Part shown: piece by piece, positions 29,709 to 38,629 of the stretch | Numbering within the stretch: the stretch's first letter is position 1 | How the letters are laid out: each line of letters opens with the position of its first letter | Assembly (NCBI GenBank): GCA_963776675.1 | Contig: CAVZNR010000029.1 | Coordinates: forward strand, 124,001-188,000 | DNA: 64,000 nt | Reading direction: 5' to 3' | Source: Hyphomicrobium_A sp963776675 | GTDB taxonomy: Bacteria > Pseudomonadota > Alphaproteobacteria > Rhizobiales > Hyphomicrobiaceae | Program-made: the position numbers and the translations under genes | Notes under the pieces: model-generated | Told to the model about the DNA's origin: nothing | Database searches by the model: none | Seen by the model: the letters and a program-made list of their open reading frames with translations, nothing else

Positions 29709-30599
29709 ATGGACTGGGACAAGCTCAGGATCTTTCACGCAGCGGCGGAGGCGGGCAGCTTCACGCACGCCGGCGACACACTGCATATGAGCCAATCCGC
29801 CGTGAGCCGGCAGGTCTCGGCGCTGGAGCGCGACCTCAAGGTCGTGCTGTTCCACCGCCATGCGCGCGGGCTGGTGCTGACCGAGCAGGGGGAGCTTCTG
29901 CATCGGGCCACCTCCGACGTCATGAACAAGCTGCATACGGCCGAGACGCTGCTGTCCGACACCACGTCGAAACCCACCGGCGAGCTGCGCATCACCGCGC
30001 CGGTCGGGTTCGGCACCGTGTGGCTGACCCAGCGCCTGCGCGAATTCCACGAGCTTTACCCCGAGATCCGGGTCGAGCTTTTGCTCAATGACGACCAGGT
30101 CGACATCGGTATGCGCGCCGCCGACGTAGCCATCTGGACGCGCGAGCCGGGACAGACCGACCTCATTCGCCGCACACTCTTTACGACCAAGGTGCGGGCC
30201 TTCGCCTCCACCCAGTATGTGCGCCGCTTCGGCGCGCCCAAGACGCTCGATGAGCTCGATGAGCACAGCATCGTCTCCTATAGCGGCCAGCCGGCCCAGC
30301 ACCTCTCCGCGATCACCTGGATCGAGACGGTGGGTCGCGACGGCAAGGGCCCGCGCGAGCCGGCGTTCCGCGCCAACAGCGTGGTCGCGCTGCGCTATGC
30401 AATCCGCTCCGGAATCGGCATCGGCATGATCCCGGACTACATGACCGACGAGCAGGCCGACCTGGTGCCGGTGCTGACCGAGATTGATCCGCCCACGCTG
30501 CCGATCCTGTTCGTCTACCCGGAAGAGCTCAAGTCCTCCAAAAAGGTGCAGGTTTTTCGCGACTTCCTGGTCGCCAAAGCGCGCCAGTGGAAGTACTGA
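29709..30599 (+). CDS. LysR family transcriptional regulator
   Basis: LTTR of 296 residues. The N-terminal winged helix is clear (WDKLRIFHAAAEAGSFTHAG, then MSQSAVSRQVSALERDL and VVLFHRHARGLVLTEQGELL), followed by the periplasmic-binding-like effector domain (PTGELRITAPVGFGTVWL). It is divergent from the SMP-30-like gene across 230 bp, the arrangement in which LTTRs often control the neighbouring gene. Effector unknown. Confidence 0.93.
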   Translation: MDWDKLRIFHAAAEAGSFTHAGDTLHMSQSAVSRQVSALERDLKVVLFHRHARGLVLTEQGELLHRATSDVMNKLHTAETLLSDTTSKPTGELRITAPVGFGTVWLTQRLREFHELYPEIRVELLLNDDQVDIGMRAADVAIWTREPGQTDLIRRTLFTTKVRAFASTQYVRRFGAPKTLDELDEHSIVSYSGQPAQHLSAITWIETVGRDGKGPREPAFRANSVVALRYAIRSGIGIGMIPDYMTDEQADLVPVLTEIDPPTLPILFVYPEELKSSKKVQVFRDFLVAKARQWKY

Positions 30600-30785
30600 G
30601 CGCGTCCGGCGAACTGCCAGACCGCCCCTTATTGCGGGCCGGCGGCCGAGACGCTATCTAAGCGGCACAGTTTCTTCAGCATCGGCGGCTAGGAACTCCT
30701 TGAACTGACCGTTAATCCTATGGGTAACGGGGCCGTTCACGCGGAGGCTCCCTGCCGCCGAAATTCGCGTTCGCGAGACTTGAGA

Positions 30786-32193
30786 ATGGCCAAGACGCTC
30801 TACGACAAGATCTTCGAAGACCACGTGGTCGATCGCCAGGACGATGGGACCTGTCTGCTCTACATCGATCGCCATCTCGTGCACGAGGTGACGAGCCCGC
30901 AGGCTTTCGAGGGCCTGCGCATGACGGGCCGCACGGTGCGCGCACCTGAGAAGACGCTCGCCGTCGTCGACCATAACGTGCCGACGTCGGACCGGAGCCA
31001 CGGCATCGACGACGACCAGAGCCGCATTCAGGTCGAGACGCTGGCGAAGAACGCCAAGGATTTTGGCGTCGAGTACTTCAATGAGCTCGATAGCCGCCAG
31101 GGCATCGTGCACGTCGTAGGTCCCGAGCAGGGCTTCACCCTGCCCGGCACCACTATCGTCTGCGGCGACAGCCACACCTCTACGCATGGCGCCTTCGGCG
31201 CGTTGGCACACGGCATCGGCACATCAGAGGTCGAGCACGTGCTCGCCACGCAGACGCTGATCCAAAGGAAGGCCAAGAACATGCTGGTGTCCGTCGATGG
31301 CAAGCTGCCCGACGGCGTCACCGCCAAGGATGTGATCCTCACGATCATCGGCGAGATCGGCACCGCCGGCGGTACGGGCCATGTCATCGAGTATGCGGGC
31401 GAGGCGATCCGCTCGCTGTCGATGGAAGGGCGCATGACGGTGTGCAACATGTCCATCGAGGGCGGTGCCCGTGCCGGCATGATCGCGCCCGACGACAAGA
31501 CGTTCGCCTTCATCAAGGGACGCCCCAAGGCGCCCAAAGGTGCGGCCTGGGACATGGCGCTGCGCTACTGGGAGACGCTGCGCTCCGACGAGGGTGCCGG
31601 GTTCGACAGCGAGGTGAGGCTCGACGCAGCGAAGCTGCCGCCGATCGTGACGTGGGGCACGAGCCCGGAGGATGTCGCCGCCATTACTGGCGTCGTGCCC
31701 GATCCCGCCAAGGTGGACAACGAGAACAAACGCGCCTCTATGCAGCGCGCGCTCGATTACATGGGCCTGAAGCCCGGCACTAAAATAACCGACATCCCGC
31801 TCGACGTCGTCTGGATTGGCTCCTGCACCAACGGCCGCATCGAGGATCTGCGCGCGGTTGCGCAGATCGTCGACGGCAAAAAGATCTCCGAGCGTCTGGA
31901 CTACGCCATGATCGTGCCGGGCTCCGGCTTGGTGAAGGCGCAGGCCGAAGCCGAAGGTCTGGATAAGATCTTCAAGGATGCCGGTTTCGAGTGGCGCGAG
32001 CCCGGGTGCTCGATGTGCCTCGGCATGAACCCGGACCAGTTGAAGCCGCAGCAGAGGTGTGCCTCCACGTCGAACCGCAACTTCGAGGGGCGCCAGGGGC
32101 GGCTTGGACGCACGCACTTGTTGTCGCCGGTGATGGCGGCGGCGGCGGCCATCGAAGGGACACTTCGTCGACATTCGAACCTGGCAGGGCTGA
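30786..32193 (+). CDS. leuC: 3-Isopropylmalate dehydratase large subunit (frameshift near end)
   Basis: Aconitase-family [4Fe-4S] enzyme isomerising 2- to 3-isopropylmalate with LeuD. Cluster and active-site motifs are intact: CGDSHTSTHGAFGALAHGIG, WIGSCTNGRIEDLR (first cluster cysteine) and PGCSMCLGMNPDQL (the other two). After AAAAAIEG the frame breaks. Removing one A at 32160 gives the usual C-terminus HFVDIRTWQG and the stop at 32193, for a normal 468-residue protein. leuD lies 2.4 kb downstream on the same strand. Confidence 0.93.
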
Positions 32194-32212
32194 AGCCCAT
32201 AAGGGAGCAGCG

Positions 32213-33014
32213 ATGGTCAAGGCGCTCGTACAGGAGAAGTTCGGGGTCGCGGCGGCCGACTATGCGGCCTCCGCTGTGCACGCAAAGGGCCCGAGCTTGG
32301 CACGCCTTGTCGCGCTCGTCGGGCCGCGCCCTGAGTGGCGCGTTTTGGACGTTGCGACCGGTGCCGGGCACACCGCGCTGACGTTCGCACCGCTCGTGGG
32401 CCATGTGGTTGCCAGCGACATCACCGATGAGATGCTGGCGCAGGCGACACAGCTCGCAGCCGACAAAGGTCTCACCAACGTCGAAGCGGCGCGCGCCGAG
32501 GCTGGCGCACTGCCTTTCGATGATGCGAGCTTCGACTTGGTCACCTGCCGGCTCGCCGCACACCACTTTCCCGACCCGCCCGCTTTCGTCCGCGAGAGCT
32601 TCCGTGTGCTGAAGCCGAGCGGCACGTTTGCGCTGGTCGACAACGTCAGCCCCGACGCAACCATGCTGGCGAATGCGACGCCTGCCGAGCTCACCGAGGC
32701 GGCTGCCGCCTTCAATGCCTATGAGAAGTCTGCGCGACCCCAGCCATGCTCGTGCGCTGACGGTGGGCGAGTGGCTGGAGCTGATGCGCGGCTCCGGCTT
32801 CCGCGACGTGACCCACGAGCTGCTCGATCAGCACATCGCGTTCGCGCCTTGGACCTCGCGCATGCGCTGCGACGCTGAAACCATAAGCCGGCTCGAGGTG
32901 ATGCTCGGGGAGGAGCCCCTGCGTACGTTCCTGAAGCCACGCGTGACCGAGGACGGTCCCACGTTTACGCTGCAGGAAGCGATCGTCGTCGGACGCAAGC
33001 CGGAGCGCACATGA
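32213..33014 (+). CDS. Class I SAM-dependent methyltransferase (frameshifted)
   Basis: Methyltransferase of the UbiE/Coq5-like (methyltransferase 11) type, about 266 residues once corrected. The SAM-binding motif I VLDVATGAGHTALTFAP is followed by the acidic ASDITDEML and the motif IV/V region DASFDLVTCRLAAHHFPD. The frame breaks after FNAYEK; removing a T at 32729 joins it to LRDPSHARALTVGEWLELM. The gene starts 20 bp after leuC and overlaps the next gene by ATGA. Substrate unknown. Confidence 0.83.
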
Positions 33015-33427
33015 CACGCGACAGGCCGTTGCAAAGCACCTCTGCTCCGACCATCGCCGATTTCGAGGCGATAGCGGCAGAAGCCTACGCCCGTCTGCCT
33101 GCGGAGTTTCGTGACAAGAGCAACGATCTGCTGATTCGCGTCGAGGACTTCGCGACCGAGGACGTTCTGACGCATCTCGGCATCGGCGATGCCTACGAGC
33201 TGCTCGGCCTTTACCACGGTGTCAGCCTCAATCATAAAAGTGTGATGGATCTGCCACGCCAGCCTGACATGGTATTCTTGTACCGACGGCCGATTCTGGA
33301 GGTGTGGGCGGAAAGCGGCGAAGCGCTGGACGATCTCATCACACACGTGCTGGTGCATGAAATCGGCCATCATTTCGGTTTCTCCGACGACGACATGGAG
33401 CGCATCGAAGCGGCCGCCGGCACGTAA
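33011..33427 (+). CDS. Zincin-like metallopeptidase family protein (PF06262-type)
   Basis: Protein of 138 residues without a signal peptide. The C-terminal zinc motif HEIGHHFGFSDDDMER is of the type HExxHxxG-x-xDxD. This, with the FLYRRPILE strand and length, matches the small metallopeptidase family often called DUF1025/possibly related to MMPs. Physiological substrates are not known for most members. It overlaps the methyltransferase stop by 4 bp, so the two are probably co-translated. Confidence 0.85.
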   Translation: MTRDRPLQSTSAPTIADFEAIAAEAYARLPAEFRDKSNDLLIRVEDFATEDVLTHLGIGDAYELLGLYHGVSLNHKSVMDLPRQPDMVFLYRRPILEVWAESGEALDDLITHVLVHEIGHHFGFSDDDMERIEAAAGT

Positions 33428-33544
33428 GCCTCGCGTTAACAATGTAAGTTGCAGTTTGGCGACGCTCTAGCCCGCTTGTCTCAGGTTCGAAAGCACGCCA
33501 TTCTACCCGCCAGCACCAAAGCACCGGGGGATTCCTATAGCGTC

Positions 33545-34072
33545 ATGAGGTCGATGCGCCGCGGATTTCGCCCGTTGGCCGGGGGACTGATTGCGCTGCT
33601 CGCGGCGCACTACCCGGTCGCGGCTCAAGACAGCAAATCGCCGACGCCCGAGCAGTACGTGGCGCACGTCGGCGGTGAGGCTGAGATCGTGCCGCCCGGC
33701 GAGTTCGTGCTCGACGGCATGAAGCTCTATTGCGGCACCCGCCCCACCGTGATCGACAACAAGCTCGACGACTACGGCGCCGCCTATCCGGGCTTCCTGA
33801 TCATGAACATGAAGCTTCTGAACCGGGTCTCCACCCCGGTAAAGCTTTGGATCTACTCACACGAGTGCGGCCACCAGTTCCGCGGCCCCGACGAGGAGAC
33901 CGCCGACTGTTTTGCGGTGCAGCGCGGGCGCCGGCAGGGCTGGCTGTCGCCGGGCGGCGTCGAGGAGATCTGCACGTTCATCGCCCCGGCCAAGGGTGAC
34001 GCCATGCACTTTTCCGGCTCGCACCGCTGCGAGTACATGCGCCAGTGCTTCACGGAGTACCGCATCCGCTGA
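33545..34072 (+). CDS. Secreted HExxH-containing protein, putative metalloprotease
   Basis: Exported protein of 175 residues (signal peptide ending HYPVAAQD). The mature part contains YSHECGHQFRGPDEETADCF, an HExxH zinc motif followed nine residues later by a glutamate. This is the M48-like arrangement seen in other small periplasmic hypothetical proteins. Five cysteines in the mature part (CGTR, HECGH, ADCF, EICT, HRCEY.RQC) suggest disulfides. It is the second zincin-like gene in a row here. No proteolytic activity is proven. Confidence 0.7.
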   Translation: MRSMRRGFRPLAGGLIALLAAHYPVAAQDSKSPTPEQYVAHVGGEAEIVPPGEFVLDGMKLYCGTRPTVIDNKLDDYGAAYPGFLIMNMKLLNRVSTPVKLWIYSHECGHQFRGPDEETADCFAVQRGRRQGWLSPGGVEEICTFIAPAKGDAMHFSGSHRCEYMRQCFTEYRIR

Positions 34073-34146
34073 GGCGTAAGACTTGTCCCCGCCTTAGCGT
34101 GTCCGCCTAAGCTCGGCCTTTGCGCCTTGCGAGAGGCTGAACCGAC

Positions 34147-34578
34147 TTGCGCCTCGCCGACTATGCCCAGCGCCTCCTCTGCCTCGCTGAGACCGTCCAT
34201 CGTTGGCTCGGTGCGCTCTCCGGCCTCGATGACCGGCGGAGGGCTCGGATTGCGGGCTATGCCGACAGGATCGCTGACACCCTCGCCCGTGCCGCAGGCG
34301 CCCTGAGCCGTCTCAGCGCCTCCCCTCGCAACAACCGGGCCCGTCAGCAGGCGATCCGCGAGCTGGGCCGGATTTCCGGATATATCGAGACTATGGTCGG
34401 CGCGCTCGAGCATAACCTTGACGGGCGCAAGCTTGCCGGCGTTAAAAGGCGCCTGGAGCAGCTTCGGCCGGGCGAATTGTATGAATGCGTGATGTCCGGC
34501 CGCAGACCCGAGCACATCGACCGCTTGGCCTCGGCGGAAGGTTATTTCCGGGCCCTGGCGGATGGATTGCGGACGTGA
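34147..34578 (+). CDS. Hypothetical helical protein upstream of leuD
   Basis: Predicted 143-residue, strongly basic, all-helical protein starting with TTG at 34147. There is no signal peptide, membrane helix or familiar motif; leucine, alanine and arginine dominate. It is 33 bp upstream of leuD and on the same strand, so it is probably co-transcribed with it. I do not recognise a family. The lack of frame breaks and the coding-like base composition support a real gene. Confidence 0.55.
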   Translation: MRLADYAQRLLCLAETVHRWLGALSGLDDRRRARIAGYADRIADTLARAAGALSRLSASPRNNRARQQAIRELGRISGYIETMVGALEHNLDGRKLAGVKRRLEQLRPGELYECVMSGRRPEHIDRLASAEGYFRALADGLRT

Positions 34579-34611
34579 AGATCAGGAAGACAGCCTGACC
34601 AGAGAGACCCG

Positions 34612-35217
34612 ATGGACAAGTTCACAAGTTTGACCGGTGTCGCAGCCCCGCTGCCCCTGCGCAACGTCGACACCGACATGATCATCCCCAAGCAGTTCTT
34701 GAAGACCATTCTGCGCACCGGGCTGGGAAAGAGCCTGTTTTTCGAGATGCGCTATGACCAGGACGGCAAGGAGGTGGATGACTTCGTCCTCAACAAGCCG
34801 GCCTATCGCAAGGCGCAGATTCTGGTGACGGGTGAGAACTTCGGCTGCGGCTCCTCGCGCGAGCACGCGCCCTGGGCGCTCATGGATTTCGGCATCCGCT
34901 GCATCATCGCGCCGGACTTCGCCGACATCTTCTACAACAACTGCTTCCAGAACGGCATCCTGCCGATCAAGCTGCCTCAGGCTGAGGTCGACAAGCTCAT
35001 GGACGACGCGAGCCGCGGGTCGAACGCGACGCTCACCGTCAATCTCGAGAAACAGGAAATCCGCGGGCCCGACGGCGGCGTCATCAAGTTTGATATCGAC
35101 CCGTTCCGCAAGCATTGTCTGCTCAACGGCCTCGACAACATCGGTCTGACGCTGGAGAAACAGCAGGCGATCGAGGCCTTCGAGGAGAAGGCGCAAGCAG
35201 TGCGCCCCTGGGCGTAA
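34612..35217 (+). CDS. leuD: 3-Isopropylmalate dehydratase small subunit
   Basis: Swivel-domain partner of LeuC, 201 residues. It begins MDKFTSLTGVAAPLPLRNVD and contains the conserved substrate-recognition segment NFGCGSSREHAPWALMDFGI, plus FYNNCFQNGILPI. Length and motifs are normal for the proteobacterial type. The separation from leuC by four unrelated genes is ordinary for this bacterial group. Confidence 0.96.
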   Translation: MDKFTSLTGVAAPLPLRNVDTDMIIPKQFLKTILRTGLGKSLFFEMRYDQDGKEVDDFVLNKPAYRKAQILVTGENFGCGSSREHAPWALMDFGIRCIIAPDFADIFYNNCFQNGILPIKLPQAEVDKLMDDASRGSNATLTVNLEKQEIRGPDGGVIKFDIDPFRKHCLLNGLDNIGLTLEKQQAIEAFEEKAQAVRPWA

Positions 35218-35268
35218 ACCGGGCGACGAGTGGGCGTAAGCCGCCAACCCCATGACGGAGACGATCCC

Positions 35269-35757
35269 ATGTGGCGTTCAATCGCGATTTTTCTGGCCGG
35301 CGGCGTGCTGGGCGTAGGCGCCGGAACGGCGCTCGGGTTCCTGCTCTTTCCCTTCGTATTCCCTCCGCCGCCTGCCAACGATCAGTTGACAGCGGCCGAG
35401 CAGACCGACGTGGTCGCCAAGGGCAAGTTCACTCAGGCCAACCCCAGCGATCCCCTGCACTACGGCAAGGGCGATGTGACCGTCTACAAGGAGACCGTGT
35501 TTCTCGAGCCCGATTTCGAGGTCGGGCCGGGGCCGGACTTCCACGTCTATCTCGTGCCCAAAGCGGAGGTACGTAACGCCTCCGACGTCGATGGCACCAT
35601 GTTCGTCGATCTGGGCAAGCTGCGCAGCTTCAAGGGCAGCCAGAAGTACGATATCCCCGCCGGCGTCGACCTTGAGAAGTTTCCCAGCGTCGTCATCTGG
35701 TGCCAGCAGTTCGGCGTGTTGATCTCGCCGGCAGATCTCAGCTTCGACGCGAGCTAA
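35269..35757 (+). CDS. DM13 domain protein, membrane-anchored
   Basis: Protein of 162 residues with one N-terminal membrane helix (SIAIFLAGGVLGVGAGTALG FLL region). A DM13 domain follows at about residues 45-155: GKFTQANPSDPLHYGKGDVT, then PDFEVGPGPDFHVYLVPK and VVIWCQQFGVLISPADL with the conserved near-terminal cysteine. DM13 domains have been proposed to carry electrons, but this is a prediction. ATG at 35269 has GGAG upstream. Confidence 0.82.
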   Translation: MWRSIAIFLAGGVLGVGAGTALGFLLFPFVFPPPPANDQLTAAEQTDVVAKGKFTQANPSDPLHYGKGDVTVYKETVFLEPDFEVGPGPDFHVYLVPKAEVRNASDVDGTMFVDLGKLRSFKGSQKYDIPAGVDLEKFPSVVIWCQQFGVLISPADLSFDAS

Positions 35758-35772
35758 CCAACGGAGAAAACG

Positions 35773-36168
35773 ATGGTGAAGCCGATCCACATGATGGTGC
35801 GCGTCAAGGACGAGGCGCGCTCCGTCGACTTCTACCGCCGCGCATTTGGGCTCGAGATCGCCGAGCGCGTCGATTTTCCCGACTTCACTCTGATTTACAT
35901 GCGTCCGCCAAAGGGCGACTTCGAGGTCGAGCTGACTGTCAACAAGGGACGCACCGAGACCTACAACCTCGGCGACGGCTACGGGCACATCGCCTTTGCC
36001 AGCGACGATCTCGACGCCGAGCGTGCGCGCATGACGGAAGCCGGTCTGTCGCCCAAGGACATCAAGGAGATGATGCACGACGGCAAGCCGTTCGGGCGCT
36101 TCTTCTTCATCGAGGATCCGGATGGCTACAAGATCGAGGTCCTGCAGAAAGGCGGCCGCTTCCAGTAA
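35773..36168 (+). CDS. Glyoxalase I / VOC family protein (lactoylglutathione lyase-like)
   Basis: Vicinal-oxygen-chelate protein of 131 residues with the two beta-alpha-beta-beta-beta modules. The four metal-ligand positions expected of glyoxalase I are visible: His in KPIHMMVRVKD, Glu in DFEVELTV, His in GYGHIAFA and Glu in GYKIEVLQ. This supports detoxification of methylglyoxal with glutathione, although other VOC reactions cannot be excluded. It is 15 bp after the DM13 gene. Confidence 0.87.
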   Translation: MVKPIHMMVRVKDEARSVDFYRRAFGLEIAERVDFPDFTLIYMRPPKGDFEVELTVNKGRTETYNLGDGYGHIAFASDDLDAERARMTEAGLSPKDIKEMMHDGKPFGRFFFIEDPDGYKIEVLQKGGRFQ

Positions 36169-36185
36169 CCGGCGGCGACGCGCAC

Positions 36186-36494
36186 CTACCAGTCGCTGCC
36201 GGTATCGTGAGGTACTGGCTTCTTGAGATTTGGCGGCGTGTTCATCGGCCAGGAGGCGCCGAGGTTGCGCAGGTACGACGCGTCGTTGGGCGGCTGGCAC
36301 CAGAGATTGCCATAAAAGCCGTACGGCCCGTTGGTAGGTGTGCAGTCACGTACGGGGCGCTGCCGCCGCGCACCTACGCTGACGCGCATGTCGCTTGCTG
36401 CGACCGAGAGCGACGGAATGCCGGCAGCTTCAGCGGCGGGAACGGTGGTGGAGAACGCGGCTCCGACAAGAGCGCAGGCGAGCAACGGGCGCAT
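36186..36494 (-). CDS. Small secreted protein, twin-Cys motif family (copy 1)
   Basis: Protein of 102 residues with a signal peptide (MRPLLACALVGAAFSTTVPA). The mature part holds the block RDCTPTNGPYGFYGNLWCQP, then SYLRNLGASWP..TPP and a C-terminal DW. Two cysteines 14 residues apart probably pair. The same block recurs in the next gene (36648-36950) at nearly identical DNA level. Function unknown; short exported proteins with an NGPYG(Y/F)YGNxWC core are, from memory, seen in related bacteria. Confidence 0.7.
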   Translation of the reverse strand: MRPLLACALVGAAFSTTVPAAEAAGIPSLSVAASDMRVSVGARRQRPVRDCTPTNGPYGFYGNLWCQPPNDASYLRNLGASWPMNTPPNLKKPVPHDTGSDW

Positions 36495-36647
36495 GGGCTT
36501 CCCCCAATTGATGAGTGGCTTGCCTTGGAGTCTAGCTGCAGCGCCTTTCAATTCCGGATGGAGCGCGAACGGCATTTGGCGCGAATGCGCGCGCAGCTCT
36601 TTACGCCGCGTTGACGAGCAAGTTTCGCCGTTGGCGCTGCGTGCGCG

Positions 36648-36950
36648 CTACCAGTCGTTGCTGTTGTCTGGCTTTGAGTTTTTGAGCGCCGGCGGTGTCT
36701 TCTGCGGCCACGACGCGCTCAAGTTGCGCATGTAGGACATTTCATTGGGCGGCTGACACCAGATGTTGCCGTAAAAGCCGTACGGCCCGTTGGTGGGCGT
36801 GCAGTCCCTGCGCGGACGCGTTTGTTTCTGCGCGACGGTGGCGACGATGGCTTGAGATCGCGCCCCGGGAGCCGAAAACGGGCTTGCGTTGGCGGCTGTG
36901 GTGGTAATCAGTGCCGCTGCGGCGACGACCAAGACGGTGCGAGCATGCAT
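36648..36950 (-). CDS. Small secreted protein, twin-Cys motif family (copy 2)
   Basis: Protein of 100 residues with a signal peptide (TVLVVAAAALITTTAANA). It shares with its neighbour the block RDCTPTNGPYGFYGNIWCQP, then SYMRNLSASWP..TPP.LK and a C-terminal DW. The N-terminal and linker parts are unrelated to copy 1. This suggests selection on the C-terminal 55 residues, or a recent partial duplication or conversion. The two genes are 153 bp apart on the same strand. Confidence 0.72.
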   Translation of the reverse strand: MHARTVLVVAAAALITTTAANASPFSAPGARSQAIVATVAQKQTRPRRDCTPTNGPYGFYGNIWCQPPNEMSYMRNLSASWPQKTPPALKNSKPDNSNDW

Positions 36951-37106
36951 GGCGTTTCATCCTTTCGTGGCGCGTGACGACGCTGTTGGCGGCACCTTGC
37001 GGGCACAACCCTTGCCGTTTCACCGCGCGGCGAACACCAATTCGTCGAAAATTCTCTGGGATAGGTAGGACCGGGCGAGCGCGCCCGCTTGACCGGCCTC
37101 GGGGCG

Positions 37107-37601
37107 CTAGATCCGCGCGCTGCGTGTCTCGATCAGGGCGCCTGACAGCACGCCGGAGAAGTCGCGCCGCTCGTCGTCGGTTAGGAATCGGCCGAAAGAG
37201 AGCTCGCGCCCGTGCGAGGCAAGCCGCAGGTCCGTCCGCCCCTGTGGGCCCTCGGCGACGAACACGCGCACCCAGTAAGGGTTGAAATCGAAGGTTTCGC
37301 GCTTGCCCGAAGGATGCACGCGCGTGACAGTCAGCGTCTCCGGAGTCAGCTCGACCGTTTCGTATACGCGGCCCGATCGGTAGTTGAGCTTGAACGCGAT
37401 GTAAACGAGGGCGACGTCGAGACCGAAGAAGCCGAACACCGGCCACGCGCCCATCAAAAGAAACACCATGCCCGTCACGAAGCTCACGCCACCGATCGCC
37501 AGCATCAGCACGAGAAAGCCGCGCGGACCCAGGGACCGATGCGGATGCAGGATCGCGCGGAAGGCGCGCTCCCCGGGCTCGCCAGGACCAATTTCGCTCA
37601 T
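37107..37601 (-). CDS. DUF2244 domain membrane protein
   Basis: Protein of 164 residues with two central transmembrane helices (FLVLMLAIGGVSFVTGMVFL and AWPVFGFFGLDVALVYIAF) between an N-terminal LHPHRSLGP segment and a soluble C-terminal part (FNPYWVRVFV, GRFLTDDER). These are hallmarks of DUF2244, a family of unknown function. ATG at 37601 is the likely start, with GTG two codons upstream. It is divergent from nth across only about 30 bp. Confidence 0.83.
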   Translation of the reverse strand: MSEIGPGEPGERAFRAILHPHRSLGPRGFLVLMLAIGGVSFVTGMVFLLMGAWPVFGFFGLDVALVYIAFKLNYRSGRVYETVELTPETLTVTRVHPSGKRETFDFNPYWVRVFVAEGPQGRTDLRLASHGRELSFGRFLTDDERRDFSGVLSGALIETRSARI

Positions 37602-37631
37602 GCGCACAGCCTACCCGGTAAGGTCGCCAAG

Positions 37632-38363
37632 ATGAAGAGCCCCGAACGGACGCGTGCAAGGCTCAAGGCTGCCGCAGCCAAACAGCCGCGCAAGAAGCCT
37701 ACTCGATCCGTTTCCAAGCGCGCCTCCAAGCTGAGCGAGGCCGACATCGCCGAGATCTTCCGCCGCTTTCAGGCGGCCGATCCCGACCCCAAGAGCGAGC
37801 TCGAGTACGTTAACCCGTACACGCTTCTCGTGGCCGTCGTTCTGTCCGCGCAGGCGACCGACGCCGGCGTCAACAAGGCGACCCGCGCACTGTTCAAGAT
37901 CGCCGATACGCCCGAGAAAATGCTTAATCTCGGCGAGGACAAGGTGCGCGACGCCATCAAGACCATTGGCCTCTATCGTAACAAGGCGCGCAACGTCATC
38001 CTGCTGTCGCGCCAGCTCATCGACAGGCATGCAGGCGAGGTGCCGCGCGAGCGCGAGGCGCTGGAGGCGCTTCCGGGCGTGGGGCGCAAGACCGCCAACG
38101 TCGTCTTGAACGTGGCGTTCGGCGAGCCGACGCTGGCGGTCGATACGCATGTGTTTCGGGTCGCCAACAGGATCGGCCTTTCCAAAGGGAGCACGCCGCT
38201 CGCTGTCGAAGAGGATCTCCTGCGCGTCATTCCGCCGAAGTATGCCCTCCACGCCCACCATTGGCTCATCCTGCACGGCCGCTATGTCTGCAAGGCGCGC
38301 AAGCCGGAGTGCCCGACTTGTCTCATTCGCGACCTGTGCCTCTATCCGGCCAAGACCCTCTAA
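37632..38363 (+). CDS. nth: Endonuclease III
   Basis: Base-excision repair DNA glycosylase/AP lyase for oxidised pyrimidines, 243 residues. The helix-hairpin-helix LPGVGRKTANVV carries the catalytic lysine, and the catalytic aspartate lies in VDTHVFRVANRI. The C-terminal [4Fe-4S] site is complete (CKARKPECPTCLIRDLC, spacing 6-2-5). A basic, unstructured N-terminal extension of about 35 residues precedes the catalytic domain. Confidence 0.95.
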   Translation: MKSPERTRARLKAAAAKQPRKKPTRSVSKRASKLSEADIAEIFRRFQAADPDPKSELEYVNPYTLLVAVVLSAQATDAGVNKATRALFKIADTPEKMLNLGEDKVRDAIKTIGLYRNKARNVILLSRQLIDRHAGEVPREREALEALPGVGRKTANVVLNVAFGEPTLAVDTHVFRVANRIGLSKGSTPLAVEEDLLRVIPPKYALHAHHWLILHGRYVCKARKPECPTCLIRDLCLYPAKTL

Positions 38364-38556
38364 ATCCATCTTGCCGTGCGAGGTTCATGCAACAGTTGCC
38401 CGGATGGTCGGTTGTTGCGGTATTGCGTTAACACTCCGGTGTCTTGGGTTGGAGCCTTGAGCCCGATTTGCGGGCACCAAATGTGGCGCGCCGTGCCCCA
38501 GGGGTTATCGCCGCATCTCGCTTTTACCAGAAAGGCCAGTGGACCCCTTAAGCCAC

Positions 38557-38591
38557 GCAATACGTCTGACCTGTAACGTTTGACGTATTGC
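38557..38591. promoter_or_regulatory. Perfect 10-bp inverted repeat upstream of the GGDEF-EAL gene
   Basis: GCAATACGTC and its exact complement GACGTATTGC flank a 15-base spacer, ending 38 bp before the ATG of the PAS-GGDEF-EAL gene. Inside it, CGTCTGAC and CGTTTGAC form a direct repeat. A GC-neutral perfect palindrome in a GC-rich intergenic region suggests an operator, though an mRNA hairpin is possible. Confidence 0.45.
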
Positions 38592-38629
38592 AGCTTTGTG
38601 ATTTTCGAACCTTTGAGGGGCGCACTTTC

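Noticed and set aside
32101..32200. Possibility that leuC really ends with a long alternative C-terminus
   Set aside because: Dropping one base gives the usual LeuC ending (HFVDIRTWQG) and a stop directly before the next gene.
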